The translations under genes and the position numbers were made by a program. Shown here one piece after another: positions 43,478 through 52,570 of a stretch of 64,000 bases of DNA. Source of the stretch: UBA5078 sp051252515 (GTDB taxonomy: Bacteria; Pseudomonadota; Gammaproteobacteria; Pseudomonadales; Pseudohongiellaceae); NCBI GenBank assembly GCA_051252515.1, contig JBPOFS010000004.1, positions 124,001 to 188,000 of the forward strand, written 5' to 3'. Every line of letters begins with the position of its first letter. The first letter of the stretch is position 1. The notes beneath the pieces were generated by a model. That model ran no database searches, was not told the DNA's origin, and saw only the letters and a program-made list of their open reading frames with translations.

Positions 43478-45652
43478 CTAGAAAGTCGAACGCACCTTGA
43501 ACAACACCTCGGCCCCAACAGAATTACAGCTATACTCGATCTCACGCAGATCACGATCACGAATGTGGCCGTTATAGCGCTTTCTCTCAAAGCATCTATC
43601 CGAATTTAAGCCGTTATTCACTTCCAATCGATAGGTGAAATTGCGGTATCCGACTTTCTCAACGAACCCTATTAGGTTCGTTCTTACCTTTCCCATACCG
43701 TAGAACAAGACATTGTCGATGTCGTAGCGCACTCGATTACCCCCTGTTCCGCCTACGCCACCAATACCGTCTTGGTAGGTCAGGCCATAACTAAGATTGA
43801 ACGTCGACACATCGTGTCGGAAACCGATGCGAAAACTCCCTCTATCCATTGGAATAATCGTGCGTTTTTTAGCAATGAGCGGATCGTAAATATAGGCGTC
43901 TTCCAGATTCAAACCCGCCGTGACCACCGCGCCAGGAAGATCCAAAAAACCTAAACGGATACTCGCATTGAGGTATAGGCCGAATATTTTGCCATCCCCC
44001 ACATTGCCATTGGTACTAAGCACTGTTTGTGCATTTGGAGAGATATCAACCCGCCCGATAGAATTGCTGACGTCGTAATAAAAGAAACGCGAGTTCAACA
44101 CGCCCGCATCGTTGGGCAGTCGATAGTCGAGATTAATGTTATAGCGCCAAGTTTGTTCCTGCTCCAGTTCTGGATTACCGGTTACCGTATCTTGATCTTC
44201 GTCTTGGGTATTCACCCCTGCCGAGAAATCCGCAAAACTTAATTGCGAGACGTCTTTCTCTGCAGACACTCGCAGCTGAAAACTGCGACTAATATCGAAA
44301 CGAAAGTCTAATTTCGGTTTTACGAAATCGAAATCACGCTTCTTATTCACATCACCGCTTTGCTCGATCTCTGAGACTTCATACAACAAACTACTTTCTA
44401 GTGACATACGCGGATTGAGTTGCCAGTTATGTACGACAAACCCTTCATAACGCATTTCCTCAACTTGCGACACGGCATTGGGAACGAATACCGGCGATAG
44501 ACCACCGTGATTACTTGAGGGGGGCGTCGGTGTTCTCGCTCCGAGCCTCAGAGCCGAGTCCTGAATTGTTTGCGAGCCTTCCACCCCAAACTCCAACGCT
44601 TGATTCTCATAAAAGTCCCATGCATAAGAGGTACGAACAATCCGCTCTCGATACCGGCTCTGCGTTGCTAAAAATAGATTTTTCGTCTCCGCTAAACCAA
44701 TGCCATTTGCAGCATAGCGCTCACGGAAGCTGTCATTATTTTCCTCATTAATTACCGCTAGTATTTTAAACTTAGCGCCATCAGTAAAGTTGTGTTCGTA
44801 GTCTCCCCCAACCTCCCAATTATTAGTGGTTCCAGGTAAATCTTCCCTTTCAAATATTTGGGTCTGGGGAGTCGTTTTTAGATCGGTGATGGTGCGCTGC
44901 AATTTGGCATCTGGGTCATTCAGAGTATAGAGCGCGTTAAAGGAAACTCTGTCGGCATCACTGATTTGATAGACCAAATTGGAATTTATAGTGTAATTGG
45001 TTTGCTCACGAGTGCGGTCAAATTCACGCGTCTCGTTTAACGTCCCATCAGCTAATACACTCAACTCTGAACTCTCTAAGGCCTCGTAACCGGAGCTAAT
45101 ATTGGCGCTCAACAGATAATTGAGTTTGTCGCGCTGGCCGCTATAGGACACGGACCCAATAGGCTCTAGCGTCCCATCATGGTAATACGCACCGCCTACT
45201 TCGGCCGATATACTCTTTGATGATTGGGTCTCTAGCAAAACGATATTGACTAGCTGCCCACTATTACGCACATCAAGATCCCCTGAGGTCCCTCGAATAA
45301 TCTCGATATAGTTCACTTGGCTTGCAGGGATTCGGTCCAGTTGTTCCTGTGCCTCATTCGCCTTTCCAGCCATACGCTTGCCATTGACGAGGATCTGACT
45401 TTCTCCACCAAGCCCACGATCGTTATTACCAATACTCGGAACCTGATTACCGTCTAACGCCAATGCAATACCAGGAATTCGATTCAACATGTCATTGACT
45501 GACACGGCTTCAAATTCGGCAAAATAGCTCGCGGGGTACGTTACGGAGGCATTATCGTCGTTATTATCTTGAGAGAACGCCAAAGAAGAGGAAAGGGCTA
45601 GCAACACACTGGCGTACAGTATGGAATGATGTTTAGGCACAATAGGTCTCAC
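43478..45652 (-). CDS. TonB-dependent outer-membrane receptor
   Basis: A 724-residue receptor. A signal peptide ends at LAFSQ; the plug domain includes VNDMLNRIPGIALALDGNQVP, RGLGGESQILVNGKRMAGK and IPASQVNYIEIIRGTSGDLD; and the barrel ends with a C-terminal Phe (FKVRSTF). It is of the type with LNG/VNGKRM plugs seen in receptors for sugars, peptides or other compounds, so the ligand is open. The start is GTG at 45652 with no strong ribosome site, so the true start may differ slightly. No Fur-box match is seen upstream. The 237-bp gap to the divergent PD40 gene holds its promoter. Confidence 0.9.
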   Translation of the reverse strand: MRPIVPKHHSILYASVLLALSSSLAFSQDNNDDNASVTYPASYFAEFEAVSVNDMLNRIPGIALALDGNQVPSIGNNDRGLGGESQILVNGKRMAGKANEAQEQLDRIPASQVNYIEIIRGTSGDLDVRNSGQLVNIVLLETQSSKSISAEVGGAYYHDGTLEPIGSVSYSGQRDKLNYLLSANISSGYEALESSELSVLADGTLNETREFDRTREQTNYTINSNLVYQISDADRVSFNALYTLNDPDAKLQRTITDLKTTPQTQIFEREDLPGTTNNWEVGGDYEHNFTDGAKFKILAVINEENNDSFRERYAANGIGLAETKNLFLATQSRYRERIVRTSYAWDFYENQALEFGVEGSQTIQDSALRLGARTPTPPSSNHGGLSPVFVPNAVSQVEEMRYEGFVVHNWQLNPRMSLESSLLYEVSEIEQSGDVNKKRDFDFVKPKLDFRFDISRSFQLRVSAEKDVSQLSFADFSAGVNTQDEDQDTVTGNPELEQEQTWRYNINLDYRLPNDAGVLNSRFFYYDVSNSIGRVDISPNAQTVLSTNGNVGDGKIFGLYLNASIRLGFLDLPGAVVTAGLNLEDAYIYDPLIAKKRTIIPMDRGSFRIGFRHDVSTFNLSYGLTYQDGIGGVGGTGGNRVRYDIDNVLFYGMGKVRTNLIGFVEKVGYRNFTYRLEVNNGLNSDRCFERKRYNGHIRDRDLREIEYSCNSVGAEVLFKVRSTF

Positions 45653-45889
45653 TTTTTATTTTTTTTATTAAACTTATGTCTACACATTGAGGTGTAGTGA
45701 GTTGGCGTATTTAACTACGCGACCCTTCATAGTGGCTACCGTCTAACAAACTAACGCTGACTGATTTTGAAAACCATGATCAATAAATTGCGGTCAGTCA
45801 TACAATAGACCGGCATATGTGATTCGACTTTCAATTTGTTAACCAAGCATCCAAAATACCCTTACAAAAAACACTATAAGGTTATCGAC

Positions 45890-46861
45890 ATGAAACCCCC
45901 AATTACGACATCTCATTTTTGGAAAGGCATCCTTTTTGTTGTCTCTAGCACCTGCTTTGGCGTTTCGGCACACGCAGCCGATGATAACTGGGTTGATCTT
46001 GCTGTTCACAATTTTGGCGCCCCCATCAACACTATGTGGGCAGAGGGCGAGCTGAGTTTCGCCGATGACGGCACGATGGTGTATTGCAGTGCCAGAGAAG
46101 ACATGGCAGTGGCGCCCGGCGACCCTAAAGACCTTTATATCGCCACCTTCAATGCCGAAACAGGCAATTGGAATACTCCTGTGAACATGGGCATTCCTGT
46201 CAATGCAGCTCCAGCCACAAACGTTGACCCCTTGCGACTGGGAGATGACCGTGAGCCTTGGATAACCGCCGATGGCAATACGATTTACTTTAAATCAGAT
46301 CGCAGCGCCACCACCAGCCCACGCAATAACAACGACCTGTTTATCACCCGTAAAGTGGAGGGTCAGTGGACGACACCGGAACTAGTGGGCTTCCCCATTA
46401 GCACCAACGAGGGCGATGAGCACTGCCCCGCTATATTGCAAGATGGCAAAACGCTTTGCTTCGCTTCACGGCGTGCTGGAGGTTTCGGCGGTTCCGACAT
46501 CTATTGCTCAAACCAAGATGACAATGGCAACTGGATGACTCCCGTCAATCAAGGCCCAAACATCAACACCGCTGCGGAAGAGTTTCACTTTACTCAAGAC
46601 AAAGACGGCATGGTGTATTTCAGCTCAGCACGCCCAGGCGGTTACGGCGGCATGGATATTTGGGCTGCGATGGAACAAGGTAAAAACGCGTGGGGTGAAG
46701 CCCATAATCTTGGGCCGAAAGTGAACACAGCGGCAGCAGATATGTGCCCTGCGTTAATCCCAGGCAATGAGAGCATTAGCTGGTTCTCAACTCGTAGCGA
46801 TAATAGCTTGGGCAATATCGATATTTTCTGGACCAACAAAGCCAATTTGCAGAGTCGTTAA
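45890..46861 (+). CDS. Exported PD40/WD40-like beta-propeller protein
   Basis: A 323-residue protein with a signal peptide (VVSSTCFGVSAHAAD) and TolB-like PD40 blades: ELSFADDGTMVYCSARED, WITADGNTIYFKSDRS, AILQDGKTLCFASRRAGGFG, FTQDKDGMVYFSSARPGGYG and ALIPGNESISWFSTRSD. The GG(FY)GG(SM)D(IM) motif recurs. The role is unknown; such proteins often bind glycans or accompany TonB receptors. The ATG at 45890 has AAGG upstream and starts the signal peptide. It is divergent from the TonB receptor and ends 7 nt before the convergent CusS-like gene. Confidence 0.82.
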   Translation: MKPPITTSHFWKGILFVVSSTCFGVSAHAADDNWVDLAVHNFGAPINTMWAEGELSFADDGTMVYCSAREDMAVAPGDPKDLYIATFNAETGNWNTPVNMGIPVNAAPATNVDPLRLGDDREPWITADGNTIYFKSDRSATTSPRNNNDLFITRKVEGQWTTPELVGFPISTNEGDEHCPAILQDGKTLCFASRRAGGFGGSDIYCSNQDDNGNWMTPVNQGPNINTAAEEFHFTQDKDGMVYFSSARPGGYGGMDIWAAMEQGKNAWGEAHNLGPKVNTAAADMCPALIPGNESISWFSTRSDNSLGNIDIFWTNKANLQSR

Positions 46862-46868
46862 TAAGGCC

Positions 46869-48260
46869 TTAGAGCTTGGGCAAACGTGCAATGAAGCGAG
46901 TCTTGCCGTTTGCCGACTCGACCGCTATCGACCCACCATGGGCCTCTATGACAGTCTTAACGATTGCCAGGCCAAGCCCCGCGCCTTCTACGTTACGCTG
47001 GCGCGATGGGTCTACTCGATAAAATCGCTCAAAAATCCTTGCGCGATGCTCCGCAGCAATGTCTTGCCCAGAGTTCTCTACGACTACTTTGCTAAAAGCA
47101 CCATCATTGGACAAAGTGATATTGATAGCGCTTTGCTTCGATGCGTGAGCGATCGCATTAGAGATGAGATTGGTAAACGCTCGACGCAGTAGCTCTCGAT
47201 CACCCTGAACGACTGCATTGAACGTATTAACATTGAGCGTGATCTGTCGCTCTTCTGCAAAAGCATCGAAATACTCAAATAACGACAGAAATTCATCACC
47301 TATATTAATTGGCGTATTACTAAGGCGCACCAAGCCATTCTCGGTCTTGGCAAGCCATAGCATATCGTTGACCATCTTCGTTAGCCGCTCCTGCTCCTCT
47401 AACACCGAATACAGAAGTTCACGATAATCTGTATCACTGCGAGCCTTCGACAAACCCACCTGGGTTTGCGTAATCATATTCGTCAACGGCGTGCGCAACT
47501 CATGAGCAATATCATCGGAAAAATGCGAGAGTTTGCTAAAGCCCAACTCAAGCTGTTCGATCATCTGATTGAATGAGTGCACTAGATCTTGTAGCTCTAC
47601 GGGAACGGCATCAACGTCTAAACGAGTATCCAGTTTATTCGTTTGCACGGCACGTACACTGTCACTCACACCACGAAGCGGACGTAGCCCTTGATACACT
47701 CCCACCCAAGCCGCGAATAAGGTAATTCCTCCAGCCCCCAACAAAATCAACCATAAACTGTCGCGAAAATTGTCTAAAAATTCTTTATGAAACTCCATGT
47801 CTATTGCACTAACGATATGATATTCAGCCCCCTCAATTTCGCTAGCCGCCACAACGCCACGATAGGTTTTATTGTCGATATCCCATAGATAAGTCGCATT
47901 AACATCTATAACAGAGTCTGGTGTGAGTCCATTAGTCACCGAAGAAAAATCTAAGGCGCTGGAGCGAAAAAGAAGCTCACCAATGGGGTTTCGCACTTCA
48001 TAAAAAACACCGTGATGCCCAGAGCCAGCACTCGACAAAATAGGAGGCAATGTAGAAAAGTCATCGCCCGCCCCCATCAGTGTATGCTCAATGGATTCCA
48101 CCATGACGCGCAACTCATCAGCATCCTGTTCCACAAAATGACGCTCGACAGTACTAAGCACTAAGCGACTCATCAATAACAAACTGAGTCCAATCGCGAG
48201 CATCACAAAGAGCATTACTCGCAGAGAAAGAGAGAGAGGTCGCGGCTGCTTATGCGCCAT
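46869..48260 (-). CDS. cusS: Heavy-metal sensor histidine kinase (CusS-like)
   Basis: A 463-residue inner-membrane kinase: two TM helices (about 13-34 and 160-182 of the protein), a periplasmic sensor loop, HAMP, the H-box DDIAHELRTPLTNM, and N/G boxes ending LGLAIVKTVIEAHGGS. It matches the CusS/CopS heavy-metal group, whose periplasmic loop senses Cu or Ag. I chose ATG 48260 (GGAG 8 nt upstream, 11-bp overlap with the regulator gene). It likely controls the divergent copA-copB pair. Confidence 0.9.
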   Translation of the reverse strand: MAHKQPRPLSLSLRVMLFVMLAIGLSLLLMSRLVLSTVERHFVEQDADELRVMVESIEHTLMGAGDDFSTLPPILSSAGSGHHGVFYEVRNPIGELLFRSSALDFSSVTNGLTPDSVIDVNATYLWDIDNKTYRGVVAASEIEGAEYHIVSAIDMEFHKEFLDNFRDSLWLILLGAGGITLFAAWVGVYQGLRPLRGVSDSVRAVQTNKLDTRLDVDAVPVELQDLVHSFNQMIEQLELGFSKLSHFSDDIAHELRTPLTNMITQTQVGLSKARSDTDYRELLYSVLEEQERLTKMVNDMLWLAKTENGLVRLSNTPINIGDEFLSLFEYFDAFAEERQITLNVNTFNAVVQGDRELLRRAFTNLISNAIAHASKQSAINITLSNDGAFSKVVVENSGQDIAAEHRARIFERFYRVDPSRQRNVEGAGLGLAIVKTVIEAHGGSIAVESANGKTRFIARLPKL

Positions 48261-48939
48261 GTTCGGGCTCCACATCAAGTTTGTAGCCCATCCCTCTAAC
48301 GGTATGAATCAGCTTAGGCTCAAACTCATCATCTACTTTGGAGCGTAGGCGTCGAATCGCGACATCGATGACATTCGTGTCACTATCAAAGTTCATATCC
48401 CATACCTGCGAGGCGATAATGGAGCGCGGCAACACTTCACCTTTGCGCCGCATTAATAATTCCAATAAACAGAACTCTTTATGACTGAGATTGATGCGCT
48501 TACCGGCACGGGTCACTCGTCGTTTCAGTAAGTTGATCTCCAAGTTGGCAACTTGCAGTTCATCGTTAACGACAGAGGTTTGAGTACGCCTGAGCAGGCT
48601 GCGCACACGCGCTAACACTTCAACGAACGCGAAGGGTTTGATGAGGTAGTCATCAGCCCCTAACTCTAAGCCCTTAACACGATCGTCGACGCTATCGCGT
48701 GCGGTAAGAAAGAGGACTGGAGTGCTGTTACTTGCCTCACGCAGCGATTGCAGTATGCGCCACCCATCCACATCGGGAAGCATGACATCCAAGATGATGA
48801 GGTCGAAACTCTCGGTCATAGCCAAGTGATGACCGTCTAAGCCATTGCGAGCTAAAGAGACTTGAAAACCTGCCTCGCTCAGCCCCTGACGCAGGTAATC
48901 ACCGGTTTTTTGCTCATCTTCTACCACTAATAATCGCAT
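48250..48939 (-). CDS. cusR: Copper-type response regulator (CusR/CopR-like)
   Basis: A 229-residue OmpR-family regulator: receiver (MRLLVVEDEQKTGDYLRQGL, phospho-acceptor Asp in LIILDVMLPDVDGW, Lys in YLIKPFAF) plus winged helix (LSHKEFCLLELLMRRKGEVL, VDVAIRRLRSKVD-like with IDVAIRRLRSK, VRGMGYKLD). The sequence is typical of CusR/CopR/PcoR. The start is ATG 48939; the frame is open 20 codons further up but the receiver begins here. It is divergent from the multicopper oxidase gene. Confidence 0.92.
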   Translation of the reverse strand: MRLLVVEDEQKTGDYLRQGLSEAGFQVSLARNGLDGHHLAMTESFDLIILDVMLPDVDGWRILQSLREASNSTPVLFLTARDSVDDRVKGLELGADDYLIKPFAFVEVLARVRSLLRRTQTSVVNDELQVANLEINLLKRRVTRAGKRINLSHKEFCLLELLMRRKGEVLPRSIIASQVWDMNFDSDTNVIDVAIRRLRSKVDDEFEPKLIHTVRGMGYKLDVEPEHGA

Positions 48940-49025
48940 TAATGTCTCATTGTGTTTGATCAAGACTAGGAGGCTAGGCTTAAAACCCCAACAGTTCAAT
49001 AACCTCTACATTACAAAGTTCTCAT

Positions 49026-49051
49026 GTTGCTGTCATGGGTGTGACAGCAAC
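49026..49051. promoter_or_regulatory. Operator-like inverted repeat between cusR and copA: 10-bp arms, 6-bp spacer
   Basis: GTTGCTGTCA-N6-TGACAGCAAC is a perfect repeat in the divergent region, ending just before a TATAGT element (49059-49064) that could be the -10 of the copA promoter. CusR/CopR-type sites are repeats with TGTCA/TGACA cores, so this is the best candidate site. Confidence 0.6.
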
Positions 49052-49098
49052 CTCGCCCTATAGTGTTGCCATCAATCAGTAATTGAAGGTTAAGATTC

Positions 49099-50871
49099 AT
49101 GAGCAAGCAAGTCAGCCGCCCCCCATTACCATCAAAGTCGCGACGCCAGTTGCTACAAGGCTTATTGATGGGCGGTGTCGCCAGTGCCCTAGCGCCTACC
49201 ACTCATGCAGCACGCTCGACGGTGGGTTCAACCACAAGTGGCACAGCGGCTGTAATGACAGGCCCTGTAGTAGACCTCGTGATTGGCGAATCTCATGTAA
49301 ACTTCACGGGCGAGTCGCGTATCGCCACGACAATCAATGGCTCCCTGCCTGCGCCCACTCTTAAATTTCGTGAAGGCGATGAAGTCACTATTCGTGTGAC
49401 CAACACCCTGCGAGTCCCTACTTCCATTCATTGGCACGGCATCATTCTGCCCTACCAAATGGACGGTGTTCCCGGAATCAGCTTTAACGGCATCGCCCCT
49501 GGCGAAACCTTTGTTTATAAGTTCACCCTACAACAAAGTGGTACGTACTGGTATCACTCCCACAGCGGTTTTCAGAAAATGACCGGGCTCTATGGCGCCT
49601 TGATCATCGAGCCTCGTGAAGGCGAATTATACCCCGTTGATCATGATCACATCGTGCAATTATCCGACTGGACCGATGAAGACCCCATGCGAGTCTTCGC
49701 CAAACTAAAAATGCAAAGTGACATGTACAACTACAACCAACCGACTGTTGGCGATTTTTTCTCTGATATCGCCAACAACGGTTTGGGGCTCGCATTAGAG
49801 AACCGCAAAATGTGGAACCAAATGCGCATGAACCCGACAGACCTTGCCGACCTGTCGGCCTCGACACTCACGTTTCTTATCAATGGGCGCACAACAAACG
49901 ACAACTGGACTGGCATCGCCAAACCAGGTGAGCGCGTTCGTGTTCGATTCATCAATACAAGTAGCAATACCTTGTTTGATGTCCGCATCCCCGGCTTATC
50001 CATGCAGATTATCCAAGCAGATGGACAAAACGTGAAACCCGTTTCAATCGACGAGTTTCGCTTTGGTCCAGGCGAAACCTACGACGCGATAATCGAGACG
50101 ACCGATGAGGCTCACACCCTCTTTGCGCAAAGCATCGACCGCAGTGGTTTTGTCCGCGGCAGTTTAGCCGCAACGGCAGGTCTTGAAGCCGCAGTGCCTG
50201 CGATGGACAAAGCTGAGCCATTAAGCATGACCGATATGATGGGTGACATGTCCGCCATGGATCATGGCGCTGGACATGCAGGACATGCAGCTCCTGCTCC
50301 ACAAAATCAACATGATCACAGTGCCCATCAAAATCCACTATCCGTTCCCTCGCAAACAGTACGCCACGCCCGCACGGAATACGGCGCTACGGTTGATGCT
50401 CGTGTCAACACACCGCGTACGAACCTTGACGATCCAGGTATTGGTTTACGCAATAATGGCAGACGCGTATTGACGCTTGCCGATCTTCACTCGCTTGAAG
50501 CACTCGACCCTGTTACTCCAGTACGCGAGATTGAGTTGCACCTCACTGGCAATATGGAGCGCTATAGCTGGTCGATAGACGGTCTGGAATTCAAAGACAG
50601 TTCTCCCATTCATATGCAGCACGGTGAGTGCGTCCGAATCATTTTGCAAAACGACACCATGATGACTCACCCCATGCATTTACATGGCATGTGGAGTGAC
50701 ATTGAGAACGAACATGGCGAACTATTATCACGCCGTCATACGATCCTTGTGCAACCAGCACAACGCATCAGTTTTCTCACAACACCAGAAGATGCTGGGC
50801 GTTGGGCATGGCACTGTCATCTCATGTTCCACATGGACGCCGGAATGTTCCGCAAGGTAGTCGTATCATGA
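49099..50871 (+). CDS. copA: Multicopper oxidase, CopA copper-resistance type, Tat-exported
   Basis: A 590-residue periplasmic oxidase (PcoA/CopA). The Tat signal is KSRRQLLQG, followed by a hydrophobic stretch to THAARS. Type 1/2/3 copper sites are HWHG (111-114), HSHSG, HPMHLHG (524-530) and HCHLMFHMDAGMF (572-584). A Met/His-rich loop in the middle (TDMMGDMSAMDHG, then GHAGHAA) is the copper-binding insert of the family. It oxidises Cu(I) in the periplasm. Its TGA overlaps the copB ATG (ATGA). It is likely controlled by the divergent CusRS-like pair. The symbol is shared with the ATPase; they are unrelated proteins. Confidence 0.94.
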   Translation: MSKQVSRPPLPSKSRRQLLQGLLMGGVASALAPTTHAARSTVGSTTSGTAAVMTGPVVDLVIGESHVNFTGESRIATTINGSLPAPTLKFREGDEVTIRVTNTLRVPTSIHWHGIILPYQMDGVPGISFNGIAPGETFVYKFTLQQSGTYWYHSHSGFQKMTGLYGALIIEPREGELYPVDHDHIVQLSDWTDEDPMRVFAKLKMQSDMYNYNQPTVGDFFSDIANNGLGLALENRKMWNQMRMNPTDLADLSASTLTFLINGRTTNDNWTGIAKPGERVRVRFINTSSNTLFDVRIPGLSMQIIQADGQNVKPVSIDEFRFGPGETYDAIIETTDEAHTLFAQSIDRSGFVRGSLAATAGLEAAVPAMDKAEPLSMTDMMGDMSAMDHGAGHAGHAAPAPQNQHDHSAHQNPLSVPSQTVRHARTEYGATVDARVNTPRTNLDDPGIGLRNNGRRVLTLADLHSLEALDPVTPVREIELHLTGNMERYSWSIDGLEFKDSSPIHMQHGECVRIILQNDTMMTHPMHLHGMWSDIENEHGELLSRRHTILVQPAQRISFLTTPEDAGRWAWHCHLMFHMDAGMFRKVVVS

Positions 50872-51887
50872 GGCAAGGTTTAACGCTCACTGCATTGCTG
50901 TTCCTGACAAACACCGCGTTCGCGCAGGATACCCATCAACACGACCATGGTGCAGTGCAGGAAGAACCAGCCCATGATCATAATGCGATGACGACTCCAA
51001 CGATTGATCATAGCGCTCACTCCGCAGAACCCGTCGATCACAGTGCTCATACAATAGCTCCGGTTGACCATAGTGCTCATATGCCTGCCGCATCGGCTGC
51101 AGATACCGAAGCTCCTATGGCAATGGATCACAGCGCCATGTCTATGGGCACTGATACGCCCCCAGAAAATGCGCGAGACCCTCATGCTTATTCATCAGGG
51201 TTCACTCATGGCGAAGGGCCTTACGCCTTCCAAGGCAGCAATCCATTAATGCTCGCCGATGAGCATCACTTTATGTCGCTTCTGGCCGACCGTATTGAAT
51301 ACACCCCAGATACCAAAACCGGCAATTACGAATTCCAAGCTTGGCGAGGCAACTCGTTCAATCGACTCGTGTTAAAAACCGAAGGTAGCTTTAGCGAAGA
51401 GGACGAATACGAAAATCAAACTGAACTGCTTTGGTCTCATGCTCTGGATGCATTCTGGGATACACAAGTCGGCTTACGGGTAGACACAAACAAAGAAGAC
51501 AAAAGTAGACAGTGGCTTGCAGCAGGCATCCAAGGCTTAGCCCCCTACTGGTTTGAGCTTGATACTACTGCCTACGTTGGCACTGGCGGACAAACTGAAT
51601 TGGTATTTGATTCTGAATACGAATTACTTTTGACACAACGCCTTGTGCTGCAACCGCGCTTTGAGTTTATGTTGCGCGGCAAAGACGACAACGCCAATTT
51701 ACTAGGCAGCGGCTTATCGGAAGCCTCTGCGAGTTTGCGCTTACGATACGAGTTTTCAAGACAGTTCGCGCCTTTCATTGGCGTAGAGTCTGAAAGGCTT
51801 TTCGGAAACACTGCAAAATTTAGAGAACTTGTTGGGGAACAAAGAAGTGAAACACACTACTTCGCTGGCGTGAGATTTTGGTTTTAA
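50868..51887 (+). CDS. copB: Copper resistance protein B (outer-membrane)
   Basis: A 339-residue CopB/PcoB protein. A signal peptide ends at NTAFAQ, followed by a His/Met-rich region (residues about 20-95) with three DHSAH units spaced exactly 30 bp apart (51006, 51036, 51066), then an outer-membrane beta-barrel (ADRIEYTPDTKTGNYEFQA, LLLTQRLVLQPRFEFMLRG, and terminal FAGVRFWF). It binds copper at the cell surface with CopA. It starts inside the copA stop codon. Confidence 0.93.
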   Translation: MRQGLTLTALLFLTNTAFAQDTHQHDHGAVQEEPAHDHNAMTTPTIDHSAHSAEPVDHSAHTIAPVDHSAHMPAASAADTEAPMAMDHSAMSMGTDTPPENARDPHAYSSGFTHGEGPYAFQGSNPLMLADEHHFMSLLADRIEYTPDTKTGNYEFQAWRGNSFNRLVLKTEGSFSEEDEYENQTELLWSHALDAFWDTQVGLRVDTNKEDKSRQWLAAGIQGLAPYWFELDTTAYVGTGGQTELVFDSEYELLLTQRLVLQPRFEFMLRGKDDNANLLGSGLSEASASLRLRYEFSRQFAPFIGVESERLFGNTAKFRELVGEQRSETHYFAGVRFWF

Positions 51888-52158
51888 TAACAATGATCGT
51901 ATCTGGAGCATGGTGGATTTCCGCAACGCCTACCTGAACTCAACGCTACTCAGTATCAAATACTCACGGCACGAGGGACGCCAGACGCGCATTAATGCCT
52001 GATTAGTTAGCCCCAGGCTGACTTAGATCACAAAAAATCACCTTTCTCACCCGCCCCATTGACCTATGTGTTACACATAGGTGTAAGCTTGTTTCAAGTT
52101 AACCATGCAAGTGGGCTTGAGGCCGCAAAGACTCTCGCCTTCGTAAAGGAGAAAAAGT
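51888..52158. other. Intergenic region between copB and merR-type gene
   Basis: This 271-bp gap holds the MerR-type promoter at its right end. I see no clear hairpin after copB. A 30-codon ORF (51910-52002) has GGAG only 1 nt before ATG and is not convincing. Confidence 0.5.
52059..52089 (+). promoter_or_regulatory. MerR-type promoter with 19-bp spacer and perfect palindrome
   Basis: The -35 TTGACC (52059-52064) and -10 TAAGCT (52084-52089) are 19 bp apart, the unusual spacing that MerR proteins correct by twisting DNA. The spacer holds ACCTATGTG-TTA-CACATAGGT (52062-52082), a perfect 9-bp inverted repeat, as in CueR and ZntR sites. It drives the regulator itself, the ATPase and the cupredoxin gene. 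Confidence 0.9.
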
Positions 52159-52569
52159 ATGCGCGTGCTGGAAGTTGCACAAAAACTGGGGATCACCGCA
52201 GACACCGTGCGATTCTATACTCGTATCGATCTTTTACAGCCGAAAGTGAACCCTCATAATCGCTATAAAGAATATTCACAATCTGACCTAGATAGACTCA
52301 AGTTCATTGTGGGAGCACGTCAGCTTGGGTTTACCGTTGACGACATCAAAACCGTCATTGGCCAAGCGCAGAATAACCACTCCCCGTGCCCTTCTGTACG
52401 AAAAATTATTGAACAACGTTTAGACGAAACAGAACGTCAATTTGCCGAGCTGATAAAAACGCGAGACAGAATGAAGCGCGCCATTAAGGAATGGGAGCAC
52501 ATGGATGACAAAATTCCGACCGGTTCCATGATCTGCCACATGATCGAAAACTTTGATGCAGGAGAGTGA
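52159..52569 (+). CDS. MerR-family metal-responsive regulator
   Basis: A 136-residue activator: MerR helix-turn-helix (LEVAQKLGITADTVRFYTRI, NRYKEYSQSDLDRLKFI), long dimer helix, and metal site cysteines Cys77 (HSPCPSV) and Cys126 (SMICHMIE). CueR instead has two cysteines in the C-terminal loop, and ZntR/PbrR use one near 79 plus C-terminal ones, so this looks intermediate and the metal (Cu, Zn or Pb) is not certain. The neighbour ATPase points to copper. AAAGGAG precedes the ATG, and the stop is one nucleotide before the ATPase start. Confidence 0.9.
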   Translation: MRVLEVAQKLGITADTVRFYTRIDLLQPKVNPHNRYKEYSQSDLDRLKFIVGARQLGFTVDDIKTVIGQAQNNHSPCPSVRKIIEQRLDETERQFAELIKTRDRMKRAIKEWEHMDDKIPTGSMICHMIENFDAGE

Positions 52570-52570
52570 G

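Noticed and set aside
45760..45810. CTGACTGA and TCAGTCA inverted repeat upstream of the PD40 gene
   Set aside because: The arms are 7 bp with a spacer of more than 30 nt, so pairing or dimer binding is doubtful.
51910..52002. A 30-codon ORF between copB and the MerR-type gene
   Set aside because: GGAG is only 1 nt from the ATG, and I see no family or codon support.
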